64,000 bases of DNA from Siniperca chuatsi (Eukaryota; Chordata; Actinopteri; Centrarchiformes; Sinipercidae): the NCBI RefSeq assembly GCF_020085105.1, contig NC_058055.1, positions 8,382,822 to 8,446,821 on the forward strand. The letters run 5' to 3'. The position numbers and the translations under genes are program-made. The stretch's first letter is position 1; the number at the start of each line of letters is the position of its first letter. This document shows positions 40,201-51,684 of the stretch, piece by piece. Below the pieces are notes generated by a model. The model did no database searches and was not told the origin of the DNA. It was given only the letters and a program-made list of their open reading frames with translations.

Positions 40201-43200
40201 TCATTAGTTTTACTTCCCGGAAAAATCAGCACAGTCACTTAAGCTCAGGCTGGGACGCATAAATAAAAATTGATAATGAAGTGATATCACAGATGTTTAA
40301 ACAATCTTTCCCTGCCACAGCTTCCATTATAAATAGAAATAAACGCACTGACACATCAACACACATACAAACATTTGCAGATGGAGAATTAAGTATTCAG
40401 ATTACTATAAGTAACCAGTTGTAATCCCCATGACAGATGTTTGCCATCTGGAACTGCCTTTCTGCACCGTATCACCCTGCACAGTGACAAGCACCAAGGA
40501 CACTGACTTTATAATCTCTCATTATGTTTTAACCAGTTCATGATCTCCACAAGTCAGCTCACCACCACCAACAGGCAGGACTCACCAGTCACGACTGTGT
40601 TGAGGCCCTGTTGAAAAGGTGAAATATCAATGAAAATTTTATCAAGATTAATGAAGTGCTACTCACTTTATCTTTTGTATATCATTATTCCAATTCACAT
40701 CCATAATAATCAATAGATGCATGACTGCATGACTTTCTTTTGCAAATAACATGTACTTTTATTTCTGAATTTCCTCCACTCTTTCAATCTCCCACTGCAT
40801 TCCCCCACTGGTTCTCTAGTCTTATGCAAGAGCTCCCATCAGTGAATTATTTCATCTCTGCTGCTCTCTCCTTCACCTTGACATTCCTCTATCACCTGCA
40901 TACTCCAGATCAGAACTAGTTGTGCTTTAAGCCGCAGCCTGAGCCTCAGGTCTGTTTGACTGAATTTTTTAACTGGTCAGACAAGAAGAGCCATTTAACC
41001 CCCCATATTTTGGTTATTTGAAATGTAGGTTGTAACAAATATTACTTTTCTACCTATATTGGTACAAGGTTTTTAAAAATACTGATTATATAAAATGTAT
41101 TTCAAGAAGAGGAATTGAATAATAACAAAATAGAATATACATCTTTTCTTTTGTCTTTGTCTTGTATTAAAAATGTATATTCAAGTATGTTGAATGAATG
41201 AGAAGTTACAAAAGTGGGGAGCGGGGAGTAAAAGCCCTGTTATCTTCCACACTGTACTCACTCACACAATCATGTGCCGCTCATACTGTACAGAGCCGTG
41301 CCCTCAAAACAAGACAAATATTCTTTGGAAAAATATACCACTGGCTCTTTTCGATGAGATGGATTATATTTAGAGCACAAAAGTCACGTTCAAGTAACTG
41401 TCCACACAAAACAGCTGAAGAACACCTTTTCAACTGTGTCTAAAGAGAAGAGTGTGATTGATATAAGTCAGCACAGTCACAAATTGTAAAATTATGACGG
41501 TGACTGTATCTGTGTGCTTAACTGGTTCAGACGGCGAACAGTCACAACTTCTTTTTTAAGTTGTTAGCAGAGAGCTCCCAGCTCACTCCTCTTTTGTTAT
41601 GTTGTGGTGTTACTCTGTGAACAACAGGTGGCAGCAGAGTACAATGTTTCCTGATACAATCAGCAGCTTGGGACTATTGCAAGCTCATTTTGCTCTTGAC
41701 TAAATATAACATGAGCAGAAATGAACAGAGTACAACAATGAACATGTAGGCAGAACCTATAGTACCCTACTTCAATACTACACATCACCCAACCACCACC
41801 ATACTGTTCACTGCACCAAATACTTGTCTATCAAAAGGGCATTCTGAATGTAAATATCAGATAGTAAAACAATGAGGCTGGAGAGATTTAATGTGGAGAA
41901 TGAAACACACAGAGGAAGCAAGAGATAAAAATAAATCTAGAAGAAGGCGGTTACATAAAAGTGTGTAGTGAGGTGATGTAAAAAATTAAAAGCAGAGACA
42001 CACACTGTCAGCTCCAATCCACTGCCTTCACAGCCACAGAATGGGGGGAAAAAATGAGAGGAGAAGGAAGAGAGAGTTTTTGGGGAGAACAGTTCACAAA
42101 TGCAGGGTAATGCTGGGTAATTCTGCTCTATGTTTTGGTCACAGTAGAGGTTAGGTAAAAGTACACGGGACATAGATCTGAATCTGTCTCCGCAGTGGGG
42201 GATGATGCGACTCTTGCTGCAAGGTTATGCACTTAGAGGACACATGTGACTTGTAATAGCGAGGGACAGGTGCAGCATGGGGCAGCATGAGTGGGTTTCT
42301 GTCTTCACACTCCTACTGTTTCCAACAGGACCTGAGTCTATACTGAAAATGGTGTAAACACAAGAACGTGTAAATTACAGTTTAGGCAAACACATCAAAA
42401 TACTCACCATTTTGGTCTCAACAGGATTCTTCAAAGCGAGACTATGTAACTTTTGCTGAACAGTGGTTACTGTGGCTACAAATGACATTTATGTGATAAT
42501 GCTAAATGCTAAACTACTTTTTAGCATTTAACTAAAGCAATTTGTAACAGTAGCACAAGTGGAGTAGAGTGATAACGTCAGTGAACTGACTCCATACATT
42601 CCGTTATACAGCAATGTTTACTAAGATTAGCCACCATAAGCTACTGGTCAGAGTGCATTTTGTTTCTTATGAATTGAACTTTATATTTGTAAGTGAAAGA
42701 ATGTGTTATTTGTTCTCTCAAAAGTTACACAGTCCTGCTTTAACACAAGATGATGTCGAGGGGAGAACATTTTCAGGGTCATTTTATTTACTTTATTAAT
42801 TTAATTACATTAATTTATTACATTAAAATTCAAGCCAGTATCAGTTAACTCTAAGCATTTCCGTTTTAATATTTAGTTATCAGTTTTTGTTTAATGTTAA
42901 TACATAGCTTATTTTTGTCAGACTATCACATATGGAAATGTTAATACTTGGGTTAGGGGTAAAAGTGTTGATAGTTACTTAGTGGCTCATTTAGCTGCCA
43001 ATGCTAACTGAATAGTTAGCTAATGTCCATTATGAGTATTAGCCTTACATTGCACAAGCTGATAACTGTTTACATTACACAATAAACACAACAGTACAGT
43101 ACAGTAAAGCCTAGCTGGTGCTCAGGTGATTCTGAGTAGAGATATTACAGTACAACAGTCCAAATTACGCATTACCTGGTCATCCCCAGTTTGTGCCTCC

Positions 43201-46200
43201 TCGATTCCTTCTAACCACCTGAATGAAAAAATGTTCTGTTTGTTTGCACAATAAAAGAGATTTCTAATCCGTTTCCCAAGTTGCGTCTCTTTTCTCCTAT
43301 TCATACTTTCAAATACACCAGTACACTTATAAATCAGACACACTATCAGTCACATCCCCAAATGAAACTAGGAACTTTGCATGCATGGACACTGACTTGA
43401 TAGTGTTGTTCGGCAGTCATAAGGATGAAATCAAGCAGCAGTTGCTTTTTTAGGAAAAAAAGCAAGCTTGTCTCAGATATGTCAACAGCTACAGTATCAA
43501 ATTTCTCATTAAGTTTAAATTTTTTTGTGGCCTTACAAATTACAACAAAACAGTTTTAAAAGCAGAACTATGTGAAACAAGTGTATAAAGTATAAATAAA
43601 CACTTCAGGACCATAAAATACATTAACCACAAGGGATCAAAGACTAACAGCAAGTGCAAGTCAGTGCCCAAGGCATCTCACCACCCCTGTTTCCCCAACT
43701 CTGACACTACAGCTTGCAGTGTTTAAAGGTCTGAAAATGAATATGCATGGTGCTGCATTTGTACGGAGAACATATAAAGGTCAACAGGCAGAGTTTTATG
43801 GTTCATGTCACAATCTGTATAAGTGTGTGCAGGCAAATATGCATACCAAACTAAACTACTGGAGATACGTGTGTGTTGGAGATGAGGGACTTGCATTTTT
43901 CAGTCTACCTGATGTGCTTGCATGTGTGAAGCTGAATACGCATGTGTGTGCATATTTTCATGTCATCTTCCATGCATATGATAGCATGCAGTTCCTCTGC
44001 ACAATCTGCAGAGCAGAGCTGATGACATGATTATGAGTGAATTGTGCAGAGAAAAATTTCAGTCTAGAACGCAACTACAACCACAATGAAAAAATAGACT
44101 ATTGGCTCACGTGCTATATATCAAGATCAACTCTTTCCATTCTGTTGTTTGAATATATCTTATATGTCATCATGCCCAAAGAATATGTATGTTTTCCATG
44201 TTGCTTTCATGACCACTAAAATTAAATGAAAGACATGATGGTTTTGCAAACATTACCCAGTAAATGGAGCTCTCAGTCCCTTTTTGGTTGTGAATATACC
44301 TAAAACGTATATTTTGGACAGATTAAAGGTACGATCTGTGATCCAAATGTAAACAAAAGCTAACCCTGTTGTTAAAAATGAAAACACAAACTTTCAAACT
44401 GGTATTATGCACATTGATTGACAGATATTTTAATACATGGACAACAGTGGACAACCATCAAATTTAAGACATTCATAAAAGACTGGTCTGGATTAGGAAT
44501 TACGTTTGGTTGAGAAATACAATACAATACAAATTGTGTATGTGTATCAGTGTATCTATACTGTATGAACCTTCCTCAAATTTACATGGAGAAAAAAATG
44601 ACCATACCATGGATATCTTTTATTTAGGTTTTTTTTTTTTTACATTTATGGACACAATAATGGGAACATATGCACAATATGTTATGCAATCTAATACAAT
44701 ATCCTTACAAAAAATACTGAAGTATCTGTGTTAATGTTCAGATTTTATTGAGTCTGTATCAGAAACATGTTGATTCAACTCAAGTTCTTAGTTCTTAGTG
44801 TTTTTGTACTAAATTGCATTGTGTTAGACAAGTGTTACTGTTAGTGTGTCCACCCCTTTTAAATGTGTATATAAAAGCTTTGGCACATTTATCCTGAGAT
44901 ATCACAATGAGGATGTGATATTGCATAATTCCCACTTAAAAACACACATTCATTGCACCAAGTGTTGTTTTGCTAAATTAGAAAGCTATGTAGCTATTTT
45001 CCCTTCATTAGCAGGCAATAACCATAAATTCAAAACTTAAACAATTCCCACTGTCGCTTGAAATGATAGAATCATTGGGCCCAATTTTAGACAATTTATA
45101 ATTTTGTATTTTGACTAGAGGCACTTAATAAATTCAGCGACACTCAATTATGGAATTAAATGAAGACCCGGCCTCTGTGCTGCCCAATGCACAAGCATCT
45201 CAACCATAAGTAACAAAAGGTCAGTGCAGAGGGTAAGATAACTGGCATCTACAAATAATGACAGTAGGGAGCTCGGGAGGTGTCTTGGAGAAAAACAACT
45301 AATCCGTACACTCGATTTAATAATTCATGCTCTCAATTTAATAGTTTGTGTGCACAGATTACTTAACTTGTGCTCTAGATTTACTATTGCTTTTGGCATG
45401 AAGCAGCCACTTTCAAGTCTCTCGCTCTCATGCTGCCCAAACTAAGCCAAAGAGCCACTCTTTAATGAAAAATATACAGTAGGTGTATAAGTGCTGCCTC
45501 CTCACACAGGACAATGTCTGAACATCAGGCTTTTTCCCCACATTATTACTCTACTTTGGTATTTAGTCCAAGCAACTAAATGTAGGTTTGGAATTGTTCA
45601 CCTATTTCTTTGTTATATAAAAGGATGGATAGTCCAAAGTCTCACTACAGATATGTGGCTGCATCGCATGACCTAGATTGTCAACCCATGCAGCCATAAG
45701 TAGGCTGTATTATTTCAAGAATAGCACAGTAGCTGACAAAGCCACCAGTTTAGAACACATAGTTTCACTCTGTGCAGGTCTGTGAGAATTTGGTCACTTG
45801 AACAGTATGAAGATAAAACAGTACAGATCAAAATTGGATGGATTTCTGCTTTATATGGGAAGCAGTAATATTGTTGCTCCTGTCAATTGCATTTTAATAC
45901 TTTTGACAGAAACTGTAGAAAATGCCTGAATAGAATCATCATCATTTTACAAGGTACCAGCTATTAAGCTGTATTCTTACAAATAGTTTGTAATAGTAAA
46001 TATCCCAAACACATATAAAGGTCAATTTGTGAATTTATTAATTTGTAGTCATCACAGCGTGATGGGATTGTTGCTCTTTTTGTGTGTTTGCTCTGTCAGG
46101 TTCGCTTCATTGCAGTGAATATGCTTGCACATGATTTAGAGCTAGATAGTAAATGTTTCTGGTTGGAAAATAAGCAGCTGGTGACTACATGTTTATTGGA

Positions 46201-47652
46201 GGAGACAAATGCTGGAAAGAATAGTGAGCAGGTTTAACTTTAAATATATATGAGACCAGAGGTTTTTCTGAAGTGACAGCAGATCAGTGTGTTTTATCAG
46301 TCGTGACTTGACTTCCAGCTGTACTCTGACTTGGTGACTCAGCACTTGTTTTTTGCTGTGAAGGTGAAAAGTAACTTTTAACTAAAGGGTGATGGAGGTC
46401 CTGAGGAGAAAGAGAGCCAGGGCTTTTAGCACGAAGATGATGAACACGACAAGAGGTTGAGAGTGCATTGCTTCTGTTGCGTAAGGGGTGTGTACCGATG
46501 GCGCATACACGACCTCATCATTCAGCTATCTTCAGGATCATACAGGAAGTCCTAATCCATCGCAAGTAAAAGCTACCCCATAGGCAAACCCAGCAAACCC
46601 TTCCTTTTTAACACCCTTGTTGGCAGTTTACTGCAAACATGCGCATTATTAACAAAATAAACCATACTACAACCACTGATGTACCTGTCCATCACACCAT
46701 GGCCTTGGCATTGTGGAAATGTGAGCAGTTCAACCAAAGAGTGAATTTTCCTTCTCAGATTGTTTCATTTAATTGTTTTAGAATAAAATGTATTCAGTAT
46801 TTTACAAGAAAAAAAGCAAAAAATTGTGAAAAGTCAGAAATAATAAACATAATTCTGTGTAACAGAAATAGTTTGTCACCCCACAAATCCTCTGTTCTTA
46901 TCTGGCTCATCTGATCTGATGGCTCAATATAGCTGCCATCAGCACAGCACCAGTTGCAGTATATCATACTATTCCATTGTCTAAAACTCACCAAATGTTT
47001 GTCCTCAGAGACATTAGCAGTTCAAACTCAGTTATGCAAATATTGTATAGAATTGTATTGCATTTCCACATCAAACCATGTTACAGCGAGGGCTCAGTGT
47101 CTTGCTCAAGGACACTGTGACAGGACATAAGGCTGTTGATGAATAGACTACACTTTGGGAATTGAATCTTGACCTGGACCATATGTATATCACAATATAT
47201 CAGAACTTAATAGTGGCATGCAAATGGTATATATTTGGAAAAGAAAGCTATAATTCCATTGACAAAAGTTGTGAGTCTTAAAGCGAAGGTATTTCAAAGA
47301 ATTGAAGTTGTGGGATATCAGTGGCTATTGACACTAACATTGTGTTTTTTACACACTATTTTCTGAAAACACGACTGGATCACACTATCCCAGATATCAA
47401 CAGTTTTTGGGTTTCAAGACACTCTGATATCCCTTTAATAGCCCTCTCACAAAACCACATAGTATCTAATCAAGTACACATGAACAAAAGTTATGAACTG
47501 TGTAAATGTGCATTTAAGTGAACAATGTACAGTGAATCTGCATTAGAGTAAAAAGCCACAGTACCTTTTGTGAGAGTTCCTGAGACCAATCTCTGCAGGG
47601 ACTGGATTAATTTGAGCAACCCCTGCCTGCAGCGGCTGGTACAGCCAGCCAT
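28235..47652 (-). CDS. kcnip1: Kv channel-interacting protein 1 (KChIP1), 8 coding exons
   Basis: Neuronal calcium sensor that binds the N-terminus of Kv4 potassium channels and raises their surface expression and recovery rate. Exons in transcript order: 47652-47565, 33802-33678, 32823-32754, 32667-32597, 32475-32368, 32278-32174, 31731-31669 and 28282-28235. All are GT-AG and in phase, giving 225 aa. After the 29-residue variable N-terminus the core begins [20 protein letters not shown]. It then has a degenerate EF-hand 1 (ECPSG in the loop) and EF-hand loops 2 (108-119), 3 (144-155, [12 protein letters not shown]) and 4 (192-203, [12 protein letters not shown]). The protein ends MQLFENVI. 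Pieces such as [17 protein letters not shown] and [11 protein letters not shown] match KChIP1 better than KChIP2-4, although the last residues resemble KChIP3/4. Neighbourhood with npm1 supports kcnip1. An alternative first exon is listed separately; the last intron carries a hAT transposon. Confidence 0.93.
28650..28967. repeat. Tandem duplication of about 168 bp
   Basis: Two copies, about 28650-28800 and 28816-28967, share long words such as CAACTATTTATTATCT and GAATCAGTATCTGTTTACA at a spacing of about 168 bases. They lie at the 3' side of the hAT transposase remnant. Confidence 0.8.
28972..30229 (-). pseudogene. hAT transposase remnant
   Basis: Three open stretches read in order on the minus strand: 30229-29912, 29910-29725 and 29616-28972. 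The first contains [20 protein letters not shown], which fits the start of the RNase H-like catalytic core. The second continues [17 protein letters not shown] and a [12 protein letters not shown] piece. The third ends with [17 protein letters not shown], the hallmark C-terminal hAT dimerisation segment, and an acidic tail before the stop. The frame breaks at a run of six A's near 29710 and again near 29911, and no zinc-finger N-terminus is intact. It is therefore inactive. The family relation to ZBED/SCAND3-like transposases is by motif only. Confidence 0.8.
33236..33565 (-). repeat. Dispersed repeat family A, copy 1 (inverted)
   Basis: This kcnip1 intronic block is the reverse complement of the block at about 53390-53640. 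Shared words, read on the minus strand, include ATTAGTTTTGC, ATTTGGTC...GAACCA, TATTGGACAAA and GTTAGCATGC. It is rich in self-complementary GCTAAC/GTTAGC words. No coding capacity; probably a MITE or other non-autonomous element. Confidence 0.75.
33810..36320. other. kcnip1: kcnip1 long intron, part 1
   Basis: Intron sequence between the shared exon at 33678-33802 and the alternative first exon. A purine-rich stretch occurs at about 35800-35960. No nested gene is seen; I looked for a KCNMB1-like gene, which lies inside KCNIP1 in mammals, and found none. Confidence 0.5.
36340..36795 (-). repeat. Dispersed repeat family B, copy 1 (inverted)
   Basis: Reverse-complement relative of blocks at about 55955-56345 and 59110-59400. 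Shared words on the minus strand: ATAGTTTGACATTTTG, GAGAAGAT, GTTAGCTTAGCTTAGCA, GGGGAAACAGC, CTGGCTCT and CTCACTAATTA. The family has a fold-back structure (TAGCTTAGC against GCTAAGCTA). Confidence 0.75.
37040..37195 (+). mobile_element. Retroposon 3' end
   Basis: The stretch ends with CTCCTGGGAATCAATAAAG and a CATCTATCTTGTCTTAGCTTATCT tail-like low-complexity run. A GGGA-TCAATAAAGT-ATCT ending is typical of a fish LINE/SINE 3' terminus. No coding part remains. Confidence 0.45.
37647..37725. repeat. (CTCA)n microsatellite, about 19-20 units
   Basis: Long, almost perfect tetranucleotide run in the kcnip1 intron, about 650 bases 3' (in transcript sense) of the alternative first exon. Confidence 0.95.
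38170..39601. repeat. Cluster of CA/TG microsatellites
   Basis: Short runs at about 38170-38186 (TG), 38799-38834 (CA with interruptions), 38967-38986 (TG) and 39573-39600 (TG, the longest). Confidence 0.85.
38283..38340 (-). CDS. kcnip1: kcnip1 alternative first coding exon (myristoylated type)
   Basis: The minus strand encodes [19 protein letters not shown] followed by one base and a GTATGT donor, so it joins in phase 1 to the shared exon at 33802-33678. It matches the common KChIP1 N-terminus (MGAVMGT... then QRRPSKD). Gly2 keeps the N-myristoylation context that anchors this isoform to vesicle membranes. This isoform would be 215 aa; its own promoter should lie just upstream, around 38350-38700, but I see no clear core element. 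Confidence 0.85.
39610..42425. other. kcnip1: kcnip1 long intron, part 2
   Basis: Between the two alternative first exons. No exon is convincing. A 22-base segment at 40586-40607 (minus) has good acceptor and donor sites but would break the frame (see rejected items and findings). Confidence 0.5.
42430..42742. mobile_element. MITE with inverted termini
   Basis: The left end reads TTCAAAGCGAGACTATGTAAC and the right end, on the opposite strand, reads TTAAAGCAGGACTGTGTAAC. Together they give an imperfect terminal inverted repeat of about 25 bases around 313 bases of non-coding DNA. It lies in the kcnip1 intron. The superfamily is not assigned. Confidence 0.7.
42750..47560. other. kcnip1: kcnip1 long intron, part 3
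   Basis: AT-rich intron leading to the upstream coding exon. No gene, RNA gene or clear transposon recognised; short open frames have no family resemblance. Confidence 0.5.
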
Positions 47653-47720
47653 CCTGAGGTAGTGGCAGGGATCAGTGGGGCCGAGGCTTCACCAGAGAAA
47701 AACAGTTTCCTCCAGTATAT
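47653..47720 (-). other. kcnip1: 5' UTR part of kcnip1 exon with start codon
   Basis: Upstream of the ATG at 47652 the minus strand keeps 68 bases of leader. It then meets a textbook acceptor: a run of ten T followed by AG at 47721-47722. The exon therefore starts at 47720 and another, non-coding exon must lie upstream. Confidence 0.65.
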
Positions 47721-48317
47721 CTAAAAAAAAAAGGTTTTAGCTTGCAAGTGTCTCCACAGTGTCCTTTCAGGGGATGTTGCTATAATGTGGAGAGCGATCC
47801 GTATTGCAAAGAAGAATATGCCTCAGTAGTTTTTGTGATGTGACATATTAAGGTCCTTTAAGGGGATCCTTGTGGAGAAAAAATTAAGAACTGGGATAAA
47901 TAATAATTCACCTGCAAAATAAAGCTTGTAACGTAGCTTAAAAACAAAACGATTACACCAGAGTACCTGTTGACTCAACCACTATTCACTCAGGTACATT
48001 TCACTCACTCAGTCAGAAACCGATGCTCACACACTCAAAGGAACAAACACACACACACTGTGGTGAAGTTTAGAGGCACGTATTGAAACGGTGCTAGAAT
48101 TGCTAAAATGACCAAATGGGCAGAGATGTTGACTGGAAATTAAAAATCCAGACCTGTACGTCAAACTTTTAAAAAAGCAAAGTTGTGTTCCACAAACCAA
48201 AATGAGGCAGAAGATAAATTATTAAATGGACTCCAAAAGTAAAACGTGAAGAGCCGTGTGCTCTGGAAGTTCTGTTCGCCCAAGAAAAAGCCAAGAACCT
48301 CGTCCAGTTCTTCTCAC

Positions 48318-48590
48318 CTCCAATCTATATTTGTCTGATCACTTTTTTCTTTTTTCTTCTGTCTTGTGAGGTAGCAGTTTCTCCTCCAGTATATATTTCT
48401 GTGTGAGGTTTTCCTCGGGACTGCAGTGGGAGCCCTGCGGCTGTGGTCTGTGGAGGAGCTCTGCTCTGGTGCTCTCAGCATATCTGTACTGCAGAGAGCG
48501 CCAGCAGCCACCACTGTACCCGCCCTCTCTCCTCTATGCTCCCTCCTACTGTCTTGCATTTGTGCTTCCTCACTCTCAGTCTTTTTTAGA
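48318..48590 (-). other. kcnip1: Probable non-coding first exon and promoter of kcnip1
   Basis: This block is markedly more GC-rich than its surroundings and ends on the minus strand with GATTGGAG and a strong GTGAGA donor at 48317. A TATA-like CTAAAAAAG lies at about 48586-48594. Splicing to the acceptor at 47721 would remove about 600 bases. No conserved reading frame was seen, so it is taken as leader. Exon status is inferred from splice signals, base composition and position. Confidence 0.5.
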
Positions 48591-48639
48591 GCCTACACAG
48601 TTGCATGATCCATGATCCAGTAAAAGTTTATATTTATAT

Positions 48640-50380
48640 TTATATTACAACTTCTTCTCCCATTGTGATAACAAATAAAATTGCATGACAATCATTCACA
48701 GAATTTTACTTGAAATTGCACAATATTATCATATTCTTGCGCTCATCTTACAATATACTTGGACACATCGTCAGTGCTGTTGTATTTCTTTTTACAAGAG
48801 GTCATATTACAGCTTAAAGTGAAACATCACTAACACAGTCTCCTGTATTAAATCAGTACATCTTTATGTCTGCCTTATGAATTAGACATTTATGGCTTTA
48901 CTGTACTTTCTCCACCCAAAAGTCACATAAGTGAAGAAAACTACACCCCAAACCTCTTCTATAATCTATTTAAGTGTTTAAACACTTAACATTTAAAAGT
49001 TAGTTTGAAATTATATGAACTATTACTATGTTCATATTAGTTTCATTTTTGCTGCGCCAACAGCCATATCGCAAACGATTAGGAACCTTTCCCTGCAGAA
49101 ACTGTCAAGATCACAGTACGTTATACCTAGCTCTCTTCTGTCAACAAATGGAAATCCTTAGTTAAAATAACAAGGTACACAAATATTATTATACAGCAAT
49201 GCATACCAATTAAGTTTCTGCTTTAAGAAAAGAGCTGAGTCTGGGGATGGGACAAGAGAATGCGTTTACAATATGATGTATACACTTTCTTCGTACATAT
49301 CAATATGTACCAAGTGAACTGCTGTGCATCTACATGTGGATATATTTTAAAAATATAAAAAAACATGGATCGAAAAAAGAAATCCCTGTCTAAAAATACA
49401 TAGTGGAACAGAGGCTACCCCGGAAGAATGGCTGTCCACAGCAATAATATTAATCACCATCATCATTATTATCTGTACAGCTATAGCAGGAAAGTACATC
49501 TGTAATCCTGAATGCACATTTTTGTCGCTATGGTGATCAGGCACCCACCAGAACTGAGAGGCTATCATTGCTGAAATAGAACCAAAAGGTCTGTGCCAAA
49601 TTCACATGTATGCAAGCAATCGCCCATAAACACACAGTCTACTCTATCACAAAATGACTCTAAGACAGGTTATGTAAGCCTGCAGTTTGCTTGTGGAGAC
49701 AGGGCTTTTTGTTTCTCACTCCACTGGACTGGGGAAATGCTCGGGGAGAGCATGACGCAGTGCTTCCTGCGTCTATTTTTCTCCCCCTCATCCTCTGTCT
49801 TGTCTATATTTAATGCTTATAGATTCTATTTATCTCCTCACAGTCATAGTCACCATTGCATTTTAGGAGGTCTTTATCCCACAGTATCTATCTCTATCCT
49901 GAATGTCTCACAGAAAAACAAAACAAAACAAAAAAACAGCAAAAGGAAGACCATTTCGTGACTTGAGGTGGTTGTTTGCACAATCTTGTTTAGATCCCAG
50001 GAGAGGAGCACTTTACTCACGGAGTGGCAGAGTCATAGCAGCACTGTGCCAGCTACGCTGTCAAAAGGAGAATAAGTATGTGCAGAATATTAGTAATTAC
50101 AGTTAAATTATAAACAGTAATTATTACAAAGCAGTGAACTTAAGCATATATTTTGTTTTTCAACCTAGTAGTATCAACCTATAGACTCTCTTTTGTTATA
50201 CTTTGTCACAATGGACTTTCACCTTTTATTTGTGACTTTACTTGCTCTACTTGGAGTTAGTGCAGTATATTGCTGCCAACCCTAAAAAGACACATACATT
50301 TTGTATTATTCACCAGTTTTTATGGCATGCTGCACATAGAAATTGTCAGCAAATCAGTCTGTTTTGCTCTTAGCTGCTAA
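48640..50380. other. Intergenic between kcnip1 and hrh2, part 1
   Basis: No gene recognised. AT-rich, with a purine/A-rich tract near 49910-49950. Confidence 0.5.
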
Positions 50381-50381
50381 G

Positions 50382-50545
50382 CAGTGGTGGATGAAGATCC
50401 TTTACCTAAGTAAAAGTACCAATACAACAATACTTCATTAAAGTCCTGCTATCAAAATCTTACTGAAGTAAAAGTACTGAAGTATTATCAGCAAAGTGTA
50501 CTTTAAGCATTAAAAGTACTCATTCTGCAGTAAAATGTCACCTGT
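50382..50545. mobile_element. hAT-type non-autonomous element, left part
   Basis: It starts CAGTGGTGGATGAAGATCC and continues with repeated TAAGTAAAAGTAC and GAAGTAAAAGTACTGAAGTA words. A CAGTGGTGGA start with AAGTACTT-rich subterminal repeats is typical of an abundant hAT-derived family in spiny-rayed fish. Related words recur at 51685-51850 and 52085-52175, so the element appears broken up by later insertions. Confidence 0.65.
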
Positions 50546-50719
50546 GACGTAAGTTTGGCATTTTGGCCGTCGCCATCTTGGTTTTTTGGAGCCAGAAGTG
50601 ACCATATTTGGACAAGAGGGTGGAGCTGGGGAGGGATACACATTGCTACGTCTCTATCCTGATTGAAAGGTCGCTGTGGTAGTGACTTGTCAATCACAAG
50701 GCAAAGCAAGTTTCTTTGT

Positions 50720-50965
50720 AGCACATTTCAACAACAAGGAAATTCAAAGTGCTTTACATAAAACATAAAAGCAACATAGGGCAACATAAAAAGACATTTA
50801 AGAACATTTAAGAACACTTAAAAATAATTAAATAGAAAATAAAAACAAGATAAAACAGGAAAGTAAAAGTTACAGTGCAGTGTAAGAAATTAAATGATTT
50901 AATAAAAGGCAGCAGCAAACAGAAATGTCTTCAGTCTTCAGTTTTCTTGGCGTTTGTTCCAGATA
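50720..50965. repeat. Interspersed repeat of unknown class
   Basis: A TTCAAAGTGCTTTACATAAA motif is followed by repeated AACATAAAA/ACATTTAAGAAC words and an AGAAATGTCTTCAGTCTTCAG block. A similar CTCAAAGTGCTTTACAAAAT lies at 12800-12820. The pattern is that of a dispersed retroposon, inserted between two parts of the hAT-type element. Confidence 0.5.
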
Positions 50966-51684
50966 TGTGGTGCATAAAAGCTGCTTCTCCATGTTTAGTT
51001 TTGACTCTGGGGACAGAAAGCAGACCTGTCCCAGTCGACCTGAGAGGTGTGGACGGTTGATAATGTAGCCACGCCCTAAAGCATATCCTGCTCTATCGTC
51101 TGTTTTACTCTAACATAATTGCTGTATTAAAGAAGACTTGAAACTAGCAATTGAGACCATCAACTTATGGAGAGCCATTTCATTCAAAACCTCACCCAAA
51201 GTGCACACCACCTATCCAGTTACCAGACACCACCTACCCAGTGGACATCATGTGTGACCCAGTTGACAGCACAGAGAAACCCAGTTGGACGACCCACCCA
51301 GCTGGGTAGCGCAGGGTACTGGGTGAAGTTAGTCTTCAGGCCTTTTTGCCAGAAAGGATTAATATTACTGCTGCATAAATGTGTATGTTGCATTTTACTG
51401 CTGTAGATGTTCCAGGCTGAGCTAATTACAACTACTCTAATACTGTTGGTAGTTTAATCTACAACTATGCATTATATTCTAGAAGATCATGTTTGTAGCA
51501 TTGCTGTCCTGTGAGTTAGAACCACATGTCTCTAAAAAGTCAACTTTCATGAGCTAAAAAAAACAGCCTTTGTGACAACAACATTTTCCAGCTAATCCAA
51601 GGGAGATTTAAATAGTTTATTTAGTTTAAGAAGTACATAAAAGTAACATTAGGAGATACATGATTTTCACGGGACAGGAAGGGT

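Noticed and set aside
33805-47560. A nested KCNMB1-like gene inside kcnip1
   Set aside because: Looked for because mammals have it; no plus-strand exon resembling a two-helix BK beta subunit was seen.
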